A DNA stretch of 64,000 nt from assembly GCA_015655125.1 (NCBI GenBank), contig JAATFP010000047.1, forward strand, positions 1 through 64,000. Direction: 5' to 3'. The translations under genes were made by a program, and so were the position numbers. The stretch is from Chitinophagales bacterium. GTDB lineage: Bacteria > Bacteroidota > Bacteroidia > Chitinophagales > Chitinophagaceae. The notes beneath the pieces were generated by a model. It was not told the origin of the DNA and ran no database searches. It saw only the letters and a list, made by a program, of their open reading frames with translations. Numbering within the stretch: the first letter of the stretch is position 1; each line of letters opens with the position of its first letter. Positions 36,316 to 44,734 of this stretch are shown piece after piece.

Positions 36316-36386
36316 CGGTCATTGCGAGGAACGAAGCAATCTCATTTTAATTAGGGGAGAGATTGCTTCGTTCCTCGCAATGACCG
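36316..36386. repeat. Family B palindrome, full copy (28-bp perfect arms)
   Basis: Left arm 36316-36343 contains TTGCGAGGAACGAAGCAATC. Right arm 36359-36386 is its exact 28-base reverse complement, with a 15-base loop between. It lies upstream of leuS (start 36265) and of ftsX (start 36567), which are divergent, so it is not a terminator. Related sequences occur at 23486 and 37908. Confidence 0.92.
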
Positions 36387-36566
36387 GATATAAGAAAGTC
36401 ATCCGCAACTAAATAATCGATTTAACAAATAAATATGTCTGCCAAATGCAGCATAAAAAATATATTTGAGCAACGATCGTTTTTAGTAGTTGGCAAAAAT
36501 AAAGCAAACAACCTAAAAACCTTTATTTTTGTCATCTTACAACATTCATCATTAAGCAGAGCAATT

Positions 36567-37445
36567 ATGGCCCAGTTAGGAAAAGCATCCAGCAAAAAAG
36601 GTAAACCAAGTTATGTGGGAACCATTATTGGCGTAGCGGTGGTTCTTTTTATGTTCGGATTGGTTGGCTGGTTTTTCTTAAGCCTGCGTAAAACCGGCGA
36701 AAATTTTAAAGAAAGCATTCAGGTACAGGCTTACCTTAACCGTGATGCCGGGAAAAAACAAATTGACAGCCTTACCCAATATATTTCTAACCTGCCCTAC
36801 GCCAACCGTGTGGAATATGTAACCAAAGAAAAAGCCATCCAGCGATGGAACAAGGATAATGACTCCACCTGGAAACAGATGCTGGTGAACAACCCACTCC
36901 CGGAAAGCGTGGATTTTTACGTAAAAGCTGATCATGTAGACAAGGACAGCCTGAATTTACTGGCTACCAACCTCCAGATATCGTACCCTGGCGTGATCCA
37001 GAGTTTTAATTTCCCAACAGAAGTTGTGGCCAAAGTGAGCAAATTTGTAAAGCTGGGTGCAATCGCTTTCCTGATAGCGGCTTTTATTTTAACAATCATC
37101 GTAGTTTTTTCTATCGACAATACGATCCGGCTGGCGATGTACAGCAACCGGTTTTTAATTAAAACCATGCAAATGGTAGGTGCCACTCGTGGTTTTATTG
37201 CGAAACCCATCAATAAACGGGCGGTCATTAACGGACTGATTGCCGCCGCTATAGCTATTTTTTTAGTTTGGGGAACAATTCTGCTGGTGGAAACAAATGT
37301 AGAAGAATTCAAGATATTGCACGATAATGCCGGCCTGCTGATCCTTTTTCTGATCATTATCATATTGGGCGTAACAATTTCTCTGTACAGTACGCACCGA
37401 GCAGTGATAAAATACCTGCGGATGAAACTGGACGACTTGTATTAA
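36567..37445 (+). CDS. ftsX: FtsX, cell-division ABC transporter permease
   Basis: Integral membrane partner of the ATPase FtsE; together they activate periplasmic peptidoglycan hydrolases at the septum. Start taken at ATG 36567 (MAQLGKASSKKGKPSYVG), 292 residues; the open frame to 36435 lacks FtsX similarity. TM1 lies at about 17-40, followed by a large extracellular domain with the family motif VQAYLNRDAGKKQIDSL, and three more membrane segments. MQMVGATRGFIAKP is the conserved cytoplasmic loop between TM2 and TM3. ftsE is not adjacent, as is common in Bacteroidota. A TATTTTTG element lies at 36524-36531. Confidence 0.93.
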   Translation: MAQLGKASSKKGKPSYVGTIIGVAVVLFMFGLVGWFFLSLRKTGENFKESIQVQAYLNRDAGKKQIDSLTQYISNLPYANRVEYVTKEKAIQRWNKDNDSTWKQMLVNNPLPESVDFYVKADHVDKDSLNLLATNLQISYPGVIQSFNFPTEVVAKVSKFVKLGAIAFLIAAFILTIIVVFSIDNTIRLAMYSNRFLIKTMQMVGATRGFIAKPINKRAVINGLIAAAIAIFLVWGTILLVETNVEEFKILHDNAGLLILFLIIIILGVTISLYSTHRAVIKYLRMKLDDLY

Positions 37446-37448
37446 TTG

Positions 37449-37512
37449 AACCTGTCATGGTGAGCTTGTTGAACCATGACATTAGCCTTCGACAAGCTCA
37501 GGCTGACAGGTT
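37449..37512. repeat. Family A palindrome between ftsX and the DUF3098 gene
   Basis: AACCTGTCATGGTGAGCTTG and an inverted arm TTCGACAAGCTCAGGCTGAC continuing AGGTT pair over about 25 bases with a few mismatches and an inner loop. It starts 4 bases after the ftsX stop. Confidence 0.85.
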
Positions 37513-37562
37513 AAGATAAAATATAAAATTGCCGTATATTGCGGCCTCTAATTAATAATTGT

Positions 37563-37826
37563 ATGGAAAAAACAACTGTTCAAAGAAAGTCCGCACAAAC
37601 CTCAACTGTTCTTTTTGGGAAAGACAATCTGATCTGGATGTTGATCGGACTGGCAGTGCTGGCACTTGGATTTTTCCTCATGGCCGGCGGTAAAAGCGCT
37701 GATCCGAAAGTGTTTGACCCTAAAGAAGTGTACAGCACAACGCGCATTACCATTGCGCCGTTGCTGATCATTATCGGTTTTATCATTGAGATATATGCGA
37801 TCATGAAAAATCCTAAAAAAGCTTAG
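37563..37826 (+). CDS. DUF3098 small membrane protein
   Basis: An 87-residue protein from ATG at 37563. Two membrane segments (about 24-41 and 62-80) flank a short loop, KSADPKVFDPKEVYSTTRIT, the conserved part of the DUF3098 family. The family is found in Bacteroidota between ftsX and uppP, exactly as here, so a link to division or lipid-carrier recycling is plausible but unproven. A terminator hairpin follows at 37851, which would separate it from uppP. Confidence 0.87.
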   Translation: MEKTTVQRKSAQTSTVLFGKDNLIWMLIGLAVLALGFFLMAGGKSADPKVFDPKEVYSTTRITIAPLLIIIGFIIEIYAIMKNPKKA

Positions 37827-37850
37827 TCTTTAACGAAGAATATTTTAATT

Positions 37851-37878
37851 ACGCTGTCTATACAGCGTTTTTTATTTT
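37851..37878 (+). terminator. Terminator after the DUF3098 gene
   Basis: ACGCTGT-CTAT-ACAGCGT (7-bp stem) followed by TTTTTATTTTA. Confidence 0.88.
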
Positions 37879-37907
37879 ACAACAATCTCATTAACTGCTT
37901 CCCTTTC

Positions 37908-37930
37908 GCATTGCGAGGAACGAAGCGATT
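37908..37930. repeat. Family B half-copy upstream of uppP
   Basis: CGCATTGCGAGGAACGAAGC is one arm of the family B palindrome; the complementary arm is missing. It lies 25 bases before the uppP start, where it would be part of the uppP leader. Confidence 0.75.
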
Positions 37931-37954
37931 TCAAATAATCCTTAACTGCCAACA

Positions 37955-38749
37955 ATGAATTTCATACAAAGCATCATCATCGCTGTTGTGGAAGGACTCA
38001 CAGAATTTCTTCCGATATCTTCTACGGGACACATGATTATCGCGGAAAAGGCACTAAACATAGAAAGCACCGATTTCACAAAAATGTTTACGGTTGCTAT
38101 TCAACTGGGTGCCATCCTGGCCGTGGTTGTATTATACGGTAAAAAATTCTTCGACTTCAAAAGATGGCAATTTTACATAAAACTGATTGTAGGTGTTATT
38201 CCTGCAATTGTATTGGGTGCTTTGTTCAACGATAAGATTGATGATCTTTTGGAAAGTACCACCACCGTAGCCATCGCATTGCTTGCGGGCGGCATCATTT
38301 TGTTGTTTATCGACAAAGCATTTAAGAGCCAGACCATCAATTCTGAAAAAGGAGTATCATTTGGAAAATCCTTCATCATCGGTATCTGGCAATGCCTTGC
38401 AATGGTACCAGGTGTGAGCCGCAGTGCGGCTTCCATTATCGGTGGAATGCAGCAGAAATTGACGCGAAATGCCGCCGCAGAATTTTCTTTTTTCCTCGCC
38501 GTTCCAACAATGGGTGCAGCAACCGGGTACAAATTGCTAAAATATTATAAACTGAAAGGCGGGTTTTCCACTGAAGAAATAAAAGTATTGGCCGTAGGTA
38601 ATGTTGTTGCATTTATAGTGGCATTAATTGCGATCAAATTCTTCATCACTTTCCTTAAAAAATACGGCTTCCGTATCTGGGGAATTTACCGCATCATTCT
38701 CGGAGCGGTTTTGCTGTTTTTGATCTGGAAAGGGTATCTGAATAAATAA
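37955..38749 (+). CDS. uppP: UppP (BacA), undecaprenyl-diphosphatase
   Basis: Membrane phosphatase that converts undecaprenyl diphosphate to undecaprenyl phosphate, recycling the lipid carrier used by MraY. 264 residues with about eight membrane segments. Active-site signatures are VEGLTEFLPISSTGHMII (about 13-30) and the P-loop-like PGVSRSAASIIGG (about 152-164). The C-terminus FRIWGIYRIILGAVLL is typical. Bacitracin tolerance is a known effect of extra copies in other bacteria. Third gene of the ftsX-DUF3098-uppP group, although a terminator precedes it. Confidence 0.96.
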   Translation: MNFIQSIIIAVVEGLTEFLPISSTGHMIIAEKALNIESTDFTKMFTVAIQLGAILAVVVLYGKKFFDFKRWQFYIKLIVGVIPAIVLGALFNDKIDDLLESTTTVAIALLAGGIILLFIDKAFKSQTINSEKGVSFGKSFIIGIWQCLAMVPGVSRSAASIIGGMQQKLTRNAAAEFSFFLAVPTMGAATGYKLLKYYKLKGGFSTEEIKVLAVGNVVAFIVALIAIKFFITFLKKYGFRIWGIYRIILGAVLLFLIWKGYLNK

Positions 38750-38778
38750 AGAATAAGAAAGCAGGAGCATTTGAACTC

Positions 38779-38818
38779 AAAAGAACGTTCCGGTTCTTTT
38801 CCTTATTATTTATTTTTT
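38779..38818 (+). terminator. Terminator after uppP
   Basis: AAAAGAAC-GTTCCG-GTTCTTTT forms an 8-bp stem, followed by a T/A-rich tract. Confidence 0.75.
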
Positions 38819-38881
38819 ATTCCCATTCTGTTATCGCCCTGAAATAAAATAGTTCTGACACGATGCGCTGAAAAATTCGTG

Positions 38882-38946
38882 GCAAGTGGGAAATAAAATG
38901 AGTTGACATCCCATGGGGATGTCAACTCATTTTATTTCCCACTTGC
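38882..38946. repeat. Family C palindrome, copy 2 (31-bp perfect arms)
   Basis: A perfect inverted repeat. The arms at 38882-38912 and 38916-38946 are exact reverse complements with only ATG between. The arm begins GCAAGTGGGAAATAAAATGA and ends GTTGACATCCC. The inner TGAGTTGACA/TGTCAACTCA core is shared with 20238-20280, while the outer stems differ. It lies between the uppP terminator and the MFS gene, with no U tract of its own. Confidence 0.93.
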
Positions 38947-38991
38947 ATTTCAATTTTTAATTCTTAATTTTTCATTCTTAATTATTTATAA

Positions 38992-40296
38992 ATGCAGACT
39001 GCTTCAAAAAAAGTTGTAAACGGCTGGGCCATGTACGATTGGGCCAACTCGGTTTATAACCTTGTTATAACTACTACATTCTTTCCGGCATATTATGCAG
39101 CCATCACCGGGCTTGGAAATTTTCCAAACGGGATCACTTTTCTCGGACGCACCTATGTAAATACCGAATTGAAAGATTATGTACTGGCAATCGGTTTTCT
39201 CATTATCGCCGTTATTTCACCAATCCTTTCTTCCATCGCAGATTACAAGGGCAATAAGAAAAATTTCATGCGTTTCTTCTGTTACCTTGGTGCAATAAGT
39301 TGCTCACTCATGTTCTTTTTTGATAAAGAACACGTAACGCTTGGTTTGATGTGCTTCATGTTTGCCGGTATCGGCTTTTACGGCAGCCAGGTATTTTACA
39401 ATTCTTACCTGCCAGAGATCGCATCGGATGAAGATATGGATCGTATCAGCGCAAAAGGCTATACCATGGGTTATATCGGGAGCGTGATCATGCAAATGAT
39501 CGGCTTTGGATTGGTGATCTTTATGCCAAAATTTATCAAAGACCTTGATCCCAAATTACCTTTGGAACTCACTTTTTTGCTCGTAGGAATCTGGTGGGTA
39601 GCATTTGCTCAAATAACTTTCCGGGCATTGCCCATGAGTACTAAATCAGAACGACAAAGTCGCACCAATGTTCTTTCAAACGGATTTGTCGAACTAAAAA
39701 AAGTATGGGCTCAAGTAAAACAAATGCCCATTCTAAAAAGATATCTTACTGCCTTCTTCTTTTACAGCATGGGCGTACAAACCGTAATGCTCGTAGCCAT
39801 CGACTTTGGAATAAAAGAATTAAAACTGCCAGATGACAAACTGATCATCACAGCGGTGCTGATCCAGCTCGTAGCCATCGCCGGAGCGGTGATCATGAGC
39901 AAACTTTCCGCAAAATATGGCAACCTGCGCGTGTTGATCTTTACTGTTCTTCTGTGGATCGCGGTTTGCATAACCGGCTATTTTATCACCACCGAACTGC
40001 ATTTTTATATTCTCGCATCGCTGGTGGGCCTGGTAATGGGCGGCATCCAGTCGCTCAGCCGTTCCACGTACAGCAAGATGATGCCTGAAACAAAAGATAC
40101 CGCATCCTTTTTCAGTTTTTACGACGTAACCGAAAAGCTTGCAATCGTGATCGGGCTGTTCACCTTTGGTTTCATCGAAGGCATCAGCAGTATCCGTGAA
40201 TCGATCTTATCGCTTGTAGCATTCTTCGTACTGGGTTTTATATTCCTCGTACTCGCGTCCGTAAAAAATCAACGCAGCCTCCAAAAAATTATTTAG
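38992..40296 (+). CDS. MFS transporter, UMF1 (Atg22-like) family
   Basis: A 434-residue integral membrane protein with about twelve segments. The N-terminal NGWAMYDWANSVYNLVITTTFFPAYY is the hallmark of the UMF1/Atg22-like group. SSIADYKGNKKNFMRFF is the MFS motif A-like loop, and SLVGLVMGGIQSLSRSTYSKM lies in the C-terminal half. Yeast Atg22 exports amino acids from the vacuole; the bacterial substrate is not known. The next gene starts 3 bases after its stop, so the two form an operon. Confidence 0.9.
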   Translation: MQTASKKVVNGWAMYDWANSVYNLVITTTFFPAYYAAITGLGNFPNGITFLGRTYVNTELKDYVLAIGFLIIAVISPILSSIADYKGNKKNFMRFFCYLGAISCSLMFFFDKEHVTLGLMCFMFAGIGFYGSQVFYNSYLPEIASDEDMDRISAKGYTMGYIGSVIMQMIGFGLVIFMPKFIKDLDPKLPLELTFLLVGIWWVAFAQITFRALPMSTKSERQSRTNVLSNGFVELKKVWAQVKQMPILKRYLTAFFFYSMGVQTVMLVAIDFGIKELKLPDDKLIITAVLIQLVAIAGAVIMSKLSAKYGNLRVLIFTVLLWIAVCITGYFITTELHFYILASLVGLVMGGIQSLSRSTYSKMMPETKDTASFFSFYDVTEKLAIVIGLFTFGFIEGISSIRESILSLVAFFVLGFIFLVLASVKNQRSLQKII

Positions 40297-40298
40297 CA

Positions 40299-41135
40299 AT
40301 GAATCTCTATACCATCAATACCGGCAATTTTAAACTTGATGGCGGCGCCATGTTTGGTGTGGTTCCCAAAAGTTTATGGAACAAAATAAATCCTGCAGAT
40401 TCCAACAATCTCTGTAGCTGGTCCATGCGGTGCCTGCTGATTGAAGATGGCAATCGCCTTATTTTGGTCGACAATGGCATCGGCGACAAACAGGAGGAAA
40501 AATTCTTCGGTCATTATTATTTACATGGCGACGACACACTAGACAAATCCCTTGCTGCGCTCGGCTTTAGCCGAAACGACATTACCGATGTGATCCTGAC
40601 CCACCTGCATTTTGATCATTGCGGCGGAAGCGTTGTTCGCGAAGGCGACAAACTGGTGACCGCATTCAAGAATGCCACGTACTGGAGTAACCAACGTCAC
40701 TGGAAATGGGCCACCGAACCCAATGACCGCGAAAAAGCCAGTTTCCTGAAAGAAAACATTTTACCGATACAGGAAAGCGGACAATTAAAATTTATTGAAA
40801 CTGCTGCCGCAGATTTTCCGAAAAATATCATGATCCGCCAGGTCTTCGGTCACACCGAAGCAATGATGCTACCGCAAATGACCTACAAAGGAAGAACGAT
40901 CCTGTATATGGCAGATCTGCTGCCTTCCGTGGGGCATATTCCTTTACCATACGTGATGGCGTACGACATGTTTCCGCTCACAACATTGAATGAAAAAAAG
41001 AATTTTTTAACCGAAGCCCAGCAACAGGATTTTGTGCTGATGTTTGAACATGATCCGCTGAATGAATGTTGTACGCTGCAGATGACGGAGAAAGGAATAA
41101 AGGTGAAGGAAACATTTAAATTGAATGAACTCTAA
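40299..41135 (+). CDS. MBL-fold metallo-hydrolase
   Basis: A 278-residue cytoplasmic metallo-beta-lactamase-fold hydrolase. The zinc motif is THLHFDHCGG (HxHxDH), with further ligands in QVFGHTEAM and the Asp in YMADLLPS. The pattern, with GDKLVTAFKNATYWSNQRHW ahead of the helical region, resembles the quorum-quenching-lactonase/YflN-like part of the superfamily, but substrate cannot be assigned. It is translationally close to the MFS exporter upstream and may process or detoxify the same compound. Bounded by a strong bidirectional terminator. Confidence 0.87.
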   Translation: MNLYTINTGNFKLDGGAMFGVVPKSLWNKINPADSNNLCSWSMRCLLIEDGNRLILVDNGIGDKQEEKFFGHYYLHGDDTLDKSLAALGFSRNDITDVILTHLHFDHCGGSVVREGDKLVTAFKNATYWSNQRHWKWATEPNDREKASFLKENILPIQESGQLKFIETAAADFPKNIMIRQVFGHTEAMMLPQMTYKGRTILYMADLLPSVGHIPLPYVMAYDMFPLTTLNEKKNFLTEAQQQDFVLMFEHDPLNECCTLQMTEKGIKVKETFKLNEL

Positions 41136-41147
41136 AAGCAGAAACAG

Positions 41148-41215
41148 AAAAACTGAATAAGAAAGAGAGGTGCTCTGCAAATTTGCGGAAGCCTTCCCTT
41201 TCTTATTCAGTTTTT
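41148..41215. terminator. Bidirectional terminator between convergent genes
   Basis: AAAAACTGAATAAGAAAG (41148-41165) and its exact 18-base reverse complement (41198-41215) flank a 32-base loop. A-rich and T-rich ends provide a U tract in both directions. Confidence 0.85.
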
Positions 41216-41234
41216 AAATTCTTATTTATTAATC

Positions 41235-42053
41235 CTATCGCACGTTATTTAAAGATGTCAATGGATACCTCAGGTTCGTATAACCCATCATGTCAATCAC
41301 CACTTTACCCACGGAAATAGGGCTTTCCACACGTAGCAGTAAATGATTGGGATCGTCACTGAACCATGCATTCATCTTTTCGCCGCCTTCAAAAATGGTT
41401 CCTTTAAGCAACAATGGTTTTATTTTGATGGCCTTAAATTTTCCATAACGCGTTTTAATGGTTTCTTTACCAATGTAGCGGATGTATAAATGATAGATCT
41501 CGTCATCAAGAAACATGTCGAATGGGATCTTGTCATCTTTTTTATATTTTGCAAAATTAATATTACGCGCATAATATACTGCGCTTACCACATCCTGCAT
41601 GCAATCGGTAATCTTGAAAACGCCGTTAGTGCTTACAGCTGTATTGGCTTTCTGATTAAAGCTGACATTGTTGTAGATCTTGTGTCCGCCCTCATCCACA
41701 TTACGGACAAACTTATAGGGAAGCAGGCTTGCGGTATCGATGTAACTTTCGTAACGATCACGAACCTTAAAAAAATTATCGAAGAAGGAATAAGATTTTC
41801 CATCGCCAACACAATGATACACCGGCCGTCCGTTAAATCTTTCCAATGTTGTTGTAAAGCTTGCTTCGCCGGCTCCGATGTAAGCTCCCATCGTGCTGTA
41901 ATAAACTTTCATGATCACTTTTTCACCGGCCTTGAAAGCAGTATTGTTTATTCCGCAAAATTCAGTACCAACGGGTCCTTGCCTATAATGAACAGGTGTA
42001 AAACTAAGTGCTGTGATGGCTAGCAGGAATATCAGGGGTTTAATTCTAATCAT
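41235..42053 (-). CDS. DUF3108 domain protein, exported
   Basis: A 272-residue protein with a Sec signal peptide (about 1-20, MIRIKPLIFLLAITALSFTP). The mature region is beta-rich, with FCGINNTAFKAGEKVIMKVYYS, the family's opening segment, and DRYESYIDTASLLPYKFVRN. It ends NHLLLRVESPISVGKVVIDM. DUF3108 proteins are periplasmic and of unknown role. Its ATG overlaps the end of the preceding LPG-synthase-like gene by 8 bases (ATGATTAG), so the two are translationally coupled and probably cooperate in the envelope. Confidence 0.85.
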   Translation of the reverse strand: MIRIKPLIFLLAITALSFTPVHYRQGPVGTEFCGINNTAFKAGEKVIMKVYYSTMGAYIGAGEASFTTTLERFNGRPVYHCVGDGKSYSFFDNFFKVRDRYESYIDTASLLPYKFVRNVDEGGHKIYNNVSFNQKANTAVSTNGVFKITDCMQDVVSAVYYARNINFAKYKKDDKIPFDMFLDDEIYHLYIRYIGKETIKTRYGKFKAIKIKPLLLKGTIFEGGEKMNAWFSDDPNHLLLRVESPISVGKVVIDMMGYTNLRYPLTSLNNVR

Positions 42054-43032
42054 TTTTTTCTTTCATTATTTTGATTCCAAAAATCAGCAGGCTTCCAATA
42101 ACAGCAGGCAACACAAGATTCATGAGCCAGATACCCAGTGATGCCGCTTGGATACCGATAATATTGCTACTGTATAATTGCAGCAATTATACACTTGCCG
42201 CAGCCCGCACAGGCAACTCTGTAAAACCTATCGTGGGTGCCATCACCATCACGAGATAAAAAACACTAAGCAACCAAAAACAAACAGCATTCGCAATATC
42301 TACCTGCAAAACTTTTAACAGCAGCATGTATTGCAAAATAAATACCATATACCGTAAAAACGATAAAAAGAGGATTCTTAACAATTGTTTACGGCTGAAG
42401 CCCTCGAGCAACTGCACATATTGTACGAATTTTTGAAGGAAACGAACCTTTTTCATCCATCGTATCAGCAATCCAACGCGAAGGTAAATCAGGATCAGCA
42501 ACAGGCTGACAACGACACATACATACACAAGAATATTCCCTGCAAGTTCGGGTAAGAGTTTAAAAAGCGCTACTTCGCTGCCTGAAAAATATTTAAATAC
42601 CAGTAAGCCTATCGTACCCATGATCACCGTTACGAAGAGCTGGCTCAAGCTTCCGAGAATAGTGAGCGGTATGGCCCTCAGGCGATGCTCTTCCTGTACA
42701 TAGATGATGCGGCCGCCGTATTCGCCGATGCGGTTAGGCGTAAGCATCGTTACGCTGCAACCGGCAAGCACGCTCTTAAATGCGGTGATAAAAGAAAATC
42801 GTTCCAGCGGCCGGATTAGTAATTGCCATTTCCTCGCTTCCAATCCCCAATTCACGGCTACCATCATCAATACAAGCCAGAAATAAGGATGTTGCCATGC
42901 TGATCTGATCTGCGCCCAGCGCTGCGAAAGATCCGGCTGGTGAATAATCTGCTTATACAAGCTCCACGACAACAGGATGAATAAAAGCGGCCCTAAAAAG
43001 TAATTGAAGAATATTTTGATATTTTTGCGCAA
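42046..43032 (-). pseudogene. LPG-synthase/flippase-like (UPF0104) membrane protein, interrupted by in-frame TAA
   Basis: Family of lysylphosphatidylglycerol synthase transmembrane regions (AglD/MprF flippase-like), with about eight membrane segments. The recognisable stretch is TMLTPNRIGEYGGRIIYVQ, then the RGSE-like loop TIGFTELPVRAAASV. At 42187-42189 a TAA follows AAASV. Continuing in the same frame gives LLQLYSSNIIGIQAASLGIW, then LMNLVLPAVIGSLLIFGIKI and a charged end, to a TAG at 42046. That is a plausible final membrane segment and tail. The full length would be 328 residues, normal for the family. The TAG overlaps the DUF3108 start, which supports the longer reading. As written, the product lacks its last membrane segment. 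Confidence 0.85.
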
Positions 43033-43064
43033 AGAAATATTTTAAGTAAAAATAAGGCGGCGTT

Positions 43065-43631
43065 TTGCAAAAACCATCAAAAATCATTTTAGGCATCGAT
43101 CCGGGCACCATCATAATGGGGTACGGAGTAATATCGGTTACCGGCAAAACGATCAGTTTGCTCGAGATGGGCGTACTTAAATTATCGGCGAAAGATGATA
43201 GTTACAAACGACTCGAAAAGATCCATAGTAAGATAGTGGAACTGATTCATCGGTTTACCCCAGACTGCTTCGCCATCGAGGCACCTTTCTTTGGCAAAAA
43301 CGTTCAGAGTATGCTTAAGCTTGGCCGCGCCCAGGGCGTAGCTATCGCAGCGGCCATGCAGAAGAACCTGGAAGTGTGCGAATATTCTCCCAAAAAAATA
43401 AAACAATCCATCACCGGCAATGGCAATGCAGATAAAGAACAGGTGATGAAAATGCTGCAAACATTATTGCAGTTCAAAGAAACACCCAAACATTTTGATG
43501 CATCGGATGCATTGGCGGTGGCGGTTTGCCATCATTTCCAGGACAATGTTTTGTTGAAAGCCGCCGGCACGAAAGCGAAGGATTGGAAGGAGTTTATTGC
43601 GAAGAATCCGGGACGGTTAAAGAATCTATGA
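43065..43631 (+). CDS. ruvC: RuvC, Holliday junction resolvase
   Basis: Crossover junction endodeoxyribonuclease that resolves Holliday junctions with RuvAB. 188 residues, TTG start. The catalytic acidic residues are visible: Asp12 in ILGIDPGTIIMGYG, Glu in CFAIEAPFFGKN, and the pair in FDASDALAVAVCHH. GRAQGVAIAAA is also conserved. The C-terminal 25 residues are a basic extension (KAKDWKEFIAKNPGRLKNL) beyond the E. coli length, common in this phylum. Divergent from the UPF0104 gene with 32 bases between starts; monocistronic. Confidence 0.95.
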   Translation: MQKPSKIILGIDPGTIIMGYGVISVTGKTISLLEMGVLKLSAKDDSYKRLEKIHSKIVELIHRFTPDCFAIEAPFFGKNVQSMLKLGRAQGVAIAAAMQKNLEVCEYSPKKIKQSITGNGNADKEQVMKMLQTLLQFKETPKHFDASDALAVAVCHHFQDNVLLKAAGTKAKDWKEFIAKNPGRLKNL

Positions 43632-43734
43632 CCTACGATGTATGATCTTTGTAAAATTTTTAGCATACTTGCCTTAGCGATTATTCCGATGAATTAAAGG
43701 AGATCATAGATCACAGATAAGTCAGACTACTGAA

Positions 43735-44124
43735 TTACAAATTGTTGATTATCTTCTGCTGAATATCCTTCATTTCAGCTTCATCCACTTTTATCTTTGG
43801 CTGCGTAAAGTTCAGATCATTTGCTGTATTGATCGGCACGAGGTGCATGTGCGCATGCGGCACTTCAATGCCCACCACACTTACACCGCAGCGTTTGCAA
43901 TCAAAAGAAGCTTCTATGGATCTTGCGATCGGCTGTGCAAACACCAGCATTTCTGCCAGATAATTTTCCGGCAGGTCGAAGAGCTTGTCCACTTCAATTT
44001 TCGGCACCACCAACACATGCCCTTTCACCAACGGAAACACATCAAGAAAGGCGATAAAATGCTCATTCTCCATTATCTTATAAGAAGGAATCTCTCCGTG
44101 AATGATCTTCGTGAATATTGACAT
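43735..44124 (-). CDS. HIT family protein
   Basis: A 129-residue nucleotide-binding protein with the histidine triad VPHAHMHLVPI (HxHxH) near residue 93-103 and the N-terminal IFTKIIHGEIPSYKIMENEH. HINT-like members hydrolyse nucleoside phosphoramidates or adenylated substrates; the in vivo substrate is unknown. Residue lengths and the FPLVKGHVLVVPK motif are standard. A family A palindrome lies 38 bases upstream, between it and greA, which is on the same strand. Confidence 0.92.
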   Translation of the reverse strand: MSIFTKIIHGEIPSYKIMENEHFIAFLDVFPLVKGHVLVVPKIEVDKLFDLPENYLAEMLVFAQPIARSIEASFDCKRCGVSVVGIEVPHAHMHLVPINTANDLNFTQPKIKVDEAEMKDIQQKIINNL

Positions 44125-44161
44125 GGTGTGATGTTTGAGCTATGATGTTTGATTTGTGTAT

Positions 44162-44211
44162 TCTGCCAGCCTGAGCTTGTCGAAGGCCTTCGGAAAGCTC
44201 AGGCTGGCAGA
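44162..44211. repeat. Family A palindrome between greA and the HIT gene
   Basis: TCTGCCAGCCTGAGCTT and its inverted copy AAGCTCAGGCTGGCAGA pair perfectly over 17 bases around an inner stem-loop (CGAAGGCCTTCGG). The tightest copy of this family in the window. Confidence 0.92.
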
Positions 44212-44260
44212 TTTAAGTGAACAACTTGTTTCTACAAGTTTAAATCATACATCACAGATT

Positions 44261-44734
44261 TTAAATGGTGATGTTTTCAATTTTAAATTTTATCGTTCCC
44301 GCCGGAACGGTTACATCGGCTACTTCCCCCTTTACTTTACCAAGCAAACCTTTGCCGATTGGCGAGGTAACAGATATTTTACCCAGTTTCAGATCCGCCT
44401 CACTTTCTGATACTATCTGGTAAGTAAGTGTCTTTTTGGTATTCATATTCACCACTGTTACTTTAGTAAGAATACTCACCCTGCTGGTATCAATGGTTGA
44501 TTCGTCCAAAATGCGGGCGGTTGCCATTGCAGCTTCCAGGCCGTTTATCTTTGCTTCCAACAATCCCTGCGCCTCCTTTGCAGCATCATATTCCGCATTT
44601 TCTTTGAGATCGCCTTTTTCCCTCGCCTCCGCAATAGCAGCACTTGCAGCGGGCCTGTCTACAGATTTGAGCGTATGCAATTCTGCCTGCATCTTTTCAA
44701 ATGTTTCCTGGGTTACATAATTTGTTTCTGCCAT
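44261..44734 (-). CDS. greA: GreA, transcript cleavage factor
   Basis: Elongation factor that rescues backtracked RNA polymerase by stimulating cleavage of the nascent RNA. 157 residues, the usual length. The N-terminal coiled coil has the tip acidic residues in IAEAREKGDLKENAEYDAAK, the defining GreA motif. The C-terminal FKBP-like domain contains KISVTSPIGKGLLGKVKGEV. It is followed by a family A palindrome and then the HIT gene. Confidence 0.96.
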   Translation of the reverse strand: MAETNYVTQETFEKMQAELHTLKSVDRPAASAAIAEAREKGDLKENAEYDAAKEAQGLLEAKINGLEAAMATARILDESTIDTSRVSILTKVTVVNMNTKKTLTYQIVSESEADLKLGKISVTSPIGKGLLGKVKGEVADVTVPAGTIKFKIENITI

